Positions 59,101-64,000 of a stretch of 64,000 bases of DNA are shown here, piece by piece. Under the pieces are notes generated by a model that did no database searches, had not been told where the DNA came from, and worked only from the letters and a program-made list of their open reading frames with translations. The first letter of the stretch is position 1, and the number at the start of each line of letters is the position of its first letter. Source of the DNA: Ceratopteris richardii (Eukaryota; Streptophyta; Polypodiopsida; Polypodiales; Pteridaceae); assembly GCA_020310875.1 (NCBI GenBank), contig CM035413.1, positions 187,174,855 through 187,238,854 on the forward strand. The letters are read 5' to 3'. The position numbers and the translations under genes are program-made.

Positions 59101-60389
59101 CATTTTCTCCTGTGGCCAAGATGCCAACTATCAGAGTTTTGGTGAGTGTAGCTGCATCCAAAAATTGGAACATGTACCAATTGGATGTGAAGAATGCATT
59201 CTTGAATGGATGGATATCTGAAGAAGTCTACATGTCACAACCACCTGGCTATGAAGATCCAAAAAAGGTACATTATGTTTGTAAATTGAAGAAGGCTCTG
59301 TATGGTTTGAAGCAGGCACCTAGAGCATGGAATTACAGATTGACCACCTACCTTCTAGACCAAGGATTTGTGATGAGCAAAGCAGACACTTCTCTATTCA
59401 TAAAGAGAAGTAGTACAGAGGTAATCTACTTATGTGTTTATGTTGATGACATCATTATTACAGGTAATGATGTCAATGGGATTAGACACATCAAAGGACA
59501 GATGATGAAAGAATTCAAGATTAGTGATCTTGGATTACTAAAATATTTCCTAGGTCTTGAATTGATCTATACAGATACAGGTATCTACATCACTCAAAAG
59601 AAGTATGTACAGGACATGGTCAAGAAGTTTGGTTTGCAGGATGCTAAGGTATCTACTACTCCAATGGAGGTTAACCAAAAGCTAAGTGCTCATGAAGGAG
59701 AAGAAATCAAAGACATTACAGGATACCAAAGTATGGTGGGTAGCTTGAACTATGCTACCTTGACAAGAATTGACATAGCATATGGAGTAAGTGTGCTTAG
59801 TCAATTCATGCACAAACCAAGGGTACCTCACCTAGAGGCAGCAAAGAAGATCTTGAAGTATTTGAAGGGAACACAAAGTCATGGTTTGTATTTTCCTTAT
59901 ACATCAGATATTGACATAAAAGTTTACTCAGATGCAGATTGGGCAGGATGCAAGGATGATAGGAGAAGCACCTCAGGATATATTTGTTTTGCAGGAGATA
60001 AGCCTATCTCTTGGTCAGCTAAGAAGCAACCTACAGTGGCATTGTCATCCACTGAAGCAGAGTATAGAGGGCTTGCCAATGCAACTCAAGAAGCTATCTG
60101 GTTGAAGCTTCTATATACAGAGTTAGGACTTTTCACAAGACCACCTATTATATTTGGAGACAACACTAGCTCTCTTCACCTTGCAGCAAACCCAATTTAT
60201 CATGCCAGAACAAAGCACATAGAGGTTCATTACCACTATGTGAGAGAAAAATTGCTAAGTAAAGATATACAATTGACATATGTATCTACTAATATGCAAT
60301 GTGCAGATTTACTTACAAAGGCATTGGATGGAAACAAGTTATGCAGATTCAAATCTATGATTGGATTGCAGGAAGTAATTGAAGAATGA
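56169..60389 (+). CDS. copia gag-pol polyprotein, 1406 residues, uninterrupted
   Basis: Single frame encoding all proteins for retrotransposition. ATG 56169 (MGDGFPSFIDKLDRNNYQAW) is preferred over 56118, which lies inside the LTR upstream of the primer site. Gag spans about 1-260, followed by the zinc knuckle C268-C271-H276-C281 and an Arg/Gly- and Asn-rich tail. Protease D371-S372-G373. GAG-pre-integrase WHKRLGHIGE with C540 and C543. Integrase catalytic D570, D633, E669 (35 residues between the last two). RT with LDVKNAFLNGW and YVDD at 1091-1094. RNase H D1255, E1296, D1331, ending in CADLLTKALDGNKLCRF. No inactivating change is seen in any catalytic motif. Gag and pol are in one frame, so their ratio must be set after or during translation. 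Confidence 0.96.
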   Translation: MGDGFPSFIDKLDRNNYQAWSLRMKTYLQGRSLFGYISGDEELPSFKTRGLPTKDEHERLNQWCAKDALARSYLLNSISDFLLPHVRNCKTSQETWETLSNYFSSNTRARKNQLWIEFTTLRKQPKQSVSEYVTKIKDVADQLASIGEEIEEEQIVRQVTNGLKADDKWESFTTAMDLYMDMDTPDLTTLMGQLFTHEAKFTKAGDQSKGNNPSALYTDKKVKDKGKKKQDEEGSTSQANYAGRGSSSRGRGRGGKSGRGRPYNSSPCNICGLSNHTTDECYKNYKNQRGRGYSRGGYSQGRGRFNQHQSYNGYNNQYNNNYNNNHNGNYQGGFRNRRDYNNYTEEQDDSLLIMNMTSKIGTNDDHLFYIDSGCSNHVAGNVALLSDLEEPKGKHQLQTGDDTKHSVVKIGNVKTCDGNQNLLSRVLYVPTITKNLMSVGQIVEKGLKVRFTQHGAYVEDPKQGFRRIAKGEKSGRLFTFELEDTKNIALYNYKDQTLSELEIWHKRLGHIGERTLKQMCRDQCVLGIPNVSKQHMIYKCGSCQFGKSHRLPYSRKGFMHEDYLDLVHTDVWGPSKDPSISGSRYYVSFIDDYSRWTILYFMKHKDEVFNCFKRYLALVENQTGRSLKRLRSDGGGEYFSNEFEDFLQERGIKREITTRYSPEQNGVAERRNRLIVETARSMLNEKRLPNYLWAESVSTATYLINRLPSKSLDGMTPYEAWHGKRPSLDHCKIFGCVAYVHIPSQVRGKLDPKAEKCIFIGYDLNQKGYRFYNPTNKGFKVSRDVIFDENDSWYENECRKVSLPYDMEEDFPKLTKEEPTQQEDSSSDDDTINLEEFKAWKSKGKMKMKQLEDKPETSTQAMRRSQREKKKPIRFGYDTSLVTKHSVYLAKDLLNEEPGTYEEAITKPEWREAMDEEIEALKESDTWDLVPKKDSMKVIGSRWIYKLKKNSDGTINRYKARLVAKGFAQTQGIDYEETFSPVAKMPTIRVLVSVAASKNWNMYQLDVKNAFLNGWISEEVYMSQPPGYEDPKKVHYVCKLKKALYGLKQAPRAWNYRLTTYLLDQGFVMSKADTSLFIKRSSTEVIYLCVYVDDIIITGNDVNGIRHIKGQMMKEFKISDLGLLKYFLGLELIYTDTGIYITQKKYVQDMVKKFGLQDAKVSTTPMEVNQKLSAHEGEEIKDITGYQSMVGSLNYATLTRIDIAYGVSVLSQFMHKPRVPHLEAAKKILKYLKGTQSHGLYFPYTSDIDIKVYSDADWAGCKDDRRSTSGYICFAGDKPISWSAKKQPTVALSSTEAEYRGLANATQEAIWLKLLYTELGLFTRPPIIFGDNTSSLHLAANPIYHARTKHIEVHYHYVREKLLSKDIQLTYVSTNMQCADLLTKALDGNKLCRFKSMIGLQEVIEE

Positions 60390-60420
60390 AGAAGAAGACT
60401 TAAGCCAAAGTGTTTGGCTT

Positions 60421-60430
60421 GAGGGGGAGC
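60421..60430 (+). other. polypurine tract of element I
   Basis: GAGGGGGAGC directly before the 3' LTR, the plus-strand primer. Confidence 0.85.
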
Positions 60431-61538
60431 TGTTGGTGCAAGACAAGCCTACACACATTGGCTTGGGACCTTGGACTCATTGAAGATTAGCATGGACAAA
60501 GGATTATCTAGGCTTCACTTAAAGGAAGGCTCATGTGAACATATGCTTATATGTTATTACCTCTTTACCCCTTGTAAAAGTCTAAGTGACTTATCATTTG
60601 TTTGTAATCACTTTAAGTCATCCACCTACTTCATTAGTCGTGGAAATTTGAATGTTGAGATGGAGAGAATATCTCCCTACTTTTAGAGGAGAGATTCAAG
60701 GGAGCCTAAGTTTGAATTTCGAATTCAAATGATCTCAAGACTCCTATATAAGATGAAGTAAAAAGTCGCGGACATACTCTCACTCTAGCTTACTCCCCGA
60801 GGCAAAATTTCATTGTAATTCATTGTGTGTGAAGGTTACTCTATAGCCAACACCACAATACCTCATTTAGCTGTGCTTGGCAAGCTAATGAGATTGTACA
60901 AACACATTTATCAATAGAAGTATACATTCATCATCTCTGCTTTGTCTGAGTGTTCTACTCCAAGTCTGTCAACTTCAAAGGATCATTTCTCTGGATCTAC
61001 TGAACCAAATCAAGAGATCTATAGCTCATTGGAACCAGCTCAAAGTCTACTACAAGCATACAAAATTTCAAGGGATTTCATTCAGCCAATTGGGAGAAAA
61101 TCGATTCGAAGTGCACACTGGTCTCAGTCTGCAGAGTTCCTGAAAAGTCGGGGGTGATTATAATTTTGCTAAACTTATTTCTCAGTGCATAGTTTATCAA
61201 TTGAAGTGATTCCACTTGTGATTGGTAGCTTACTAAGGTACATTAATACTCCCAAAAGGAATTGTTCCAATTTTAAGTGTGATGGACACACTGAGTAAAA
61301 GTCTGAGCAGGTATCACTACAGGAATAGAAAGTTTTGCTTGATTTTTGAAGTACAAAGTTATCTGTTTTGGTTTGATCATTACCCAAACCATTTCCAAAG
61401 TACATATATGGTTTCTTTATGTCATTTGGAAGCTAAACTAGTGTACTAAGTATATCTGAAGAGAAAAGAGGGCAGGTGTGAAGCAGGTTTTGCAGCACCA
61501 ACTGATTTCCTGAGTGCATCCATCCATCACTCTCAACA
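60431..61538 (+). repeat. 3' LTR of element I
   Basis: 1108 bp, same length as the 5' LTR, with seven substitutions and no indels seen. Confidence 0.95.
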
Positions 61539-61543
61539 TGAAG

Positions 61544-61645
61544 TATCCCTGACATATACCGGCGTGACCACTATACATGTCAGAGAAACGAAAAAGTGGT
61601 ATGTGTCATCCTGGATCATCACATGTTGAGCTTGATATGTCAACA
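61544..61645. repeat. LTR of family K, copy K2 right part
   Basis: TATCCCTGACATATACCGG ... GATATGTCAACA, collinear with 49499-49600 of K1. Confidence 0.75.
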
Positions 61646-61682
61646 AAGGCAGCACGGCATGGTGCGACGTAATGCATCTCAT

Positions 61683-61787
61683 GGTACATCCTATCCGGGT
61701 ACATCCAGAAAGGGTACATCCTATTAGGGTACATCATGCCAGGGTACATCCTGCTACGGTACATTTCCTCAAGGTACATCCTGATAG
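61683..61787 (+). repeat. 15-bp minisatellite encoding VHPxR repeats
   Basis: Seven units beginning GGTACATC at 61683, 61698, 61713, 61728, 61743, 61758 and 61773, exactly 15 bp apart. In the frame open from 61672 to 61875 this reads as a pentapeptide repeat of the type V-H-P-x-R. The positions after the core vary (I, E, I, A, ...). Whether the frame is translated is unknown. Confidence 0.85.
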
Positions 61788-61907
61788 GGAAGTACTAGAT
61801 TTCGGATCCAAGACAACTCGCAGGGGTGAGAAAGAGGTTCAAGAAACTAAGATTGAAAGCAAGGAAAGTCCGTAGCTTCACTTCATACTCATTGACCCTA
61901 CAAAACC

Positions 61908-62140
61908 ATGGACGATTTTGGTAATTCATCTCTACCTAAGGCAACACTCGAGAAACAACTAGAGCTCTTGTGGCATGAACTTTGAGGTGCTCAGAAGGAG
62001 ATCCAACAACATGATGAAGTCCTCCAAAAGATGCAATCTGATGAAGACAACCTTATGAGGATTGTCCAAGCACATGAAAGGATTTTCAAGGAAAGTTTAA
62101 GGAGTCTTTTCTATCCCTACACTTCAACCTACATGTTTGA
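61908..62140 (+). other. open stretch with coiled-coil-like composition, unrecognised
   Basis: One internal stop (near 61983) interrupts a frame reading MDDFGNSSLPKATLEKQLEL, then AQKEIQQHDEVLQKMQSDED and FKESLRSLFYPY. Heptad-like Leu/Glu/Gln spacing suggests a coiled coil, as in some retrotransposon Gag proteins. I cannot assign it. Confidence 0.3.
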
Positions 62141-62267
62141 CAATTGTGGGAAACATTTACATGGATGGAAGGTGATATGTATACAACCTATACAAACCCG
62201 TTCTAGCTATACAACCTATACAAACCTATACTTTGTTCGCTTGCTTGAAGATGTTTGAGATGTTCAC

Positions 62268-62540
62268 TTGATAAGCTCCTTCAGAAGGAACGTCAGAAGC
62301 ATTAAGGAGATCTCTGGGAAACTCAACAAGAAATGGGGTCTTCAATGGTCCCACTTGCAGTGGAAGTACAGATTTCAGTGTTGTTGGGCCTTCCCTCTCT
62401 CTAACAAGCAGTCCTGTCTTAACTGGCTTATTCTCCACAAAGGAATTTGGACGGGAAGCCTTGCTAGGAAGTATAAAATTGATGCTGGTCTCTGCAAAAT
62501 TTGTGGCAAAGAAGAGGATATGGATCACTTGTGTATACCG
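62268..62540 (+). pseudogene. LINE-type zf-RVT domain fragment
   Basis: KLNKKWGLQWSHLQWKYRFQ, then CLNWLILHKGIWTGSLARKY and AGLCKICGKEEDMDHLC. This is the zf-RVT domain found downstream of reverse transcriptase in plant non-LTR retrotransposons; it has the C-x2-C-G-x-x-E-D-x-x-H-L-x pattern. No RT or endonuclease is adjacent and the frame stops soon after. Isolated fragment. Confidence 0.7.
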
Positions 62541-62564
62541 AGCCTCCTTTGTATTTCTGTGTAA

Positions 62565-63300
62565 GCCTTCTTTTAAAATTTTTAAAGATGCAACGAAAAT
62601 AATCTCCTTGAAATGGTAATGCTTCTCGAGAAAAAAGTTATTTTTAGGGAAGCTTTTTTGTAAGAGGAAGTTCCGTTTAATCTATTGTATACCACAAAGC
62701 AAGAGTTACACTTCTGGAAAGCAACACTTGAAAGCAACTAGTTCAAATCTATCGAAAAGCAATTAATTTAAATTTGCCGAAAAGCAATACACTAACTTAA
62801 TGCCGACAACTGTCATACTGTAGAGAACGCACGCGGACAGCCCAACAACAAGCTTAAGGGAACGTGCAAACTCTCGACTAGCGAGTCGCGACTAGAGAAT
62901 CGGAGGAAGCGGCGAAGAGTGTGGGAGCTCGCGACTCGCGAATCGCGGGTCCTACAAGCAATGCATTGGTTCATTGGTAGATTGGGAATTTGGCAGCGCT
63001 GCTTATGTCACGGCAAGGAATGTGGAGATTCAATAGACCGCAAGCATCCTGATTCCTAATGCTCCTGCACTCAGGATGTCATTGAAGCATACACACAGGA
63101 AGAATTCGAAAATTAGGATTCAAATCGTTGCAAGGGAGCTCAAAGTGTACAGGTCAGAAAAGAGGAGGTCATGGTGACCTCAATGTGCTAATGTCATGCA
63201 TGACGCCGGGGACAGCAAGTGGGAATGGCTGATGGAGGCTCATCGGGGCCGTCTCTGTAAGTACAAGTTTCTCTTATCTTTTGCATGCTTATAGCAAGTC
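62565..63300. other. no gene recognised; GC-rich short palindromes
   Basis: Around 62870-62955 the words GCGACTAG, CGCGACTCGCG and GCGAATCGCGGG recur; a similar CTCGCGACTCGCC occurs at about 63908. No coding domain. Confidence 0.4.
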
Positions 63301-63311
63301 ATATGTGCTTG

Positions 63312-63469
63312 TGTGTGTGAGAGAGAGAATGCGCAAGAAGCCCTTGCCCTGTTCCATCTCTTGTTAGGGTGTACCATGCTGGAGCCCATCAATGGAGATG
63401 AGCAAGTCATAATTGCTTGTGTGAGAGAGAGAGTATGGCATATGCTCAAGAAGCCCTTACCCTGTTGTT
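63312..63469. repeat. imperfect ~110-bp tandem duplication
   Basis: GTGTGAGAGAGAGAATGCGC...AAGCCCTTGCCCTGTT recurs as GTGTGAGAGAGAGAGTATGG...AAGCCCTTACCCTGTT. The second unit resumes after the SINE (GGGGCGTACCATACC... versus AGGGTGTACCATGC...). Confidence 0.7.
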
Positions 63470-63766
63470 TTTTTTTTTTAAATGGAGGTTCGGCCGAGGC
63501 CTACTCCCCCGGACTTTAACTTTGAAATTACAACTGTAGAAGGAAGGGCATAGTACCCATGGGACCCCCCTTATCCCACCAGAACAGGGGTTTACAACTG
63601 GGTTAAACGGCAGTCACAATTACCGCGGGGATGGTCAAACGGTGGCCAACAGCCACATACATCAGTTCCTGGAATTTATATGTCCCTACATGTTGCTGCC
63701 AGGGGTTGAACCCTCACCCCCGCCTCAAGAGGCAAGAGGCCCAACCACCAGGCCAGCGAACCGGGA
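63470..63766 (-). mobile_element. SINE family S2, full copy
   Basis: About 297 bp. The minus strand starts with a tRNA-like head: A box TGGCCTGGTGG (63755-63745) and B box GGTTCAACCCC (63712-63702), 32 bases apart. It ends in an A-rich tail (T run on the plus strand from 63470). Target duplication of 16 bp with one mismatch: CCCTTACCCTGTTGTT (63454-63469) and CCCTTGCCCTGTTGTT (63767-63782). Confidence 0.85.
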
Positions 63767-63782
63767 CCCTTGCCCTGTTGTT

Positions 63783-64000
63783 GGGGCGTACCATACCATT
63801 CCCCATCAATGCAGATGAGCTCGAATACACGTTACGAGCCGCCTAGATGCCGCGTCTAGACATCGCCAACTCGTGCATGCGACTCTAACACGAAGCCAAG
63901 GGACACTCGCGACTCGCCCTGTGACAATATATGCCTTTTTTTATCGTCTCCAACTTGTACTTTTTTTCATTACTTTTTGAGGTCGTCAATTCACCTTTTA
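63783..64000. other. no gene recognised
   Basis: Short stretch to the window edge. It contains another CTCGCGACTCGC word (about 63908) but no coding feature. Confidence 0.4.

Larger units (their letters stand above)
55035..61538 (+). mobile_element. Ty1/copia element I, complete, with intact gag-pol
   Basis: 6504 bp. The two 1108-bp LTRs (55035-56142, 60431-61538) differ at 7 positions by my reading (0.6%). Target duplication TGAAG on both sides (55030-55034, 61539-61543); primer site TGGTATCAGAGC at 56144-56155; polypurine tract at 60421-60430; a single uninterrupted reading frame. It is inserted into the family K LTR, and the uninterrupted site is visible at 49485-49505. All hallmarks of a recent, possibly autonomous insertion are present. 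If plant-like substitution rates apply, the age is of the order of a few hundred thousand to a few million years, depending strongly on the rate assumed. Confidence 0.97.

Overview
The window comes from a nuclear chromosome of a land plant. The only convincing host gene is a class II LOB-domain (LBD) transcription factor at 44298-46658, a family confined to the plant lineage. Most other readable coding sequence is plant-type retrotransposon, and the copia elements use the initiator-Met tRNA primer site TGGTATCAGAGC. A large, repeat-rich genome such as a fern's would fit, but species cannot be fixed from the sequence and that guess is weak.

Layout. 1-1428: 5' part of a minus-strand Ty1/copia element, next to a Ty3/gypsy RT relic (1429-2460). 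3430-4962: eroded copia relic with its LTR. 4967-7525: first member of an unusual repeat family (here 'H') with TGTCGG...CCGACA ends, a 4-bp target duplication and a 3'-terminal hairpin. 7526-9209: copia scraps. 9210-12327: AT-rich and (CT)n/(TA)n tracts with no gene seen. 12328-34178: a nest in which copia C (+) is split in its 5' LTR by copia B (-, 12943-25740, TSD ATTGA). B carries a duplicated gag-integrase block and is split by copia D (+, 17347-23729, TSD AGAAG). The 3' half of C is split by H2 (29811-33507, TSD ACGT). 34754-41902: copia E1 (TSD ATCTT), whose interior is replaced by a DUF7869-like gene fragment and a 5'-truncated copia of another family (E2). 42130-42625: a copia scrap.

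42626-47410 is a gene island around the LBD gene: one 615-bp intron, an exceptionally long C-terminus, five in-frame 69-bp repeats, and GA/CT microsatellites upstream.

47417-64000 returns to repeats: SINE pieces, a (TA)n tract, copia and gypsy relics on the minus strand, a clean 724-bp solo LTR (TSD GCTAA), a complete copia element I (55035-61538, 1406-codon open gag-pol, LTRs differing at 7 of 1108 positions, TSD TGAAG), a 15-bp coding minisatellite, a LINE zf-RVT fragment and a second SINE family.

Integration history is legible because target duplications survive. Order of nesting: C before B before D; C before H2; E1 before its filler; the solo LTR of family K before element I. Element I is the youngest element visible and the only one whose gag-pol reading frame is unbroken. 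The copia elements fall into three gag/pol groups: I, E1 and D; B, the first element and E2; and C. Coordinates of eroded relics are approximate.
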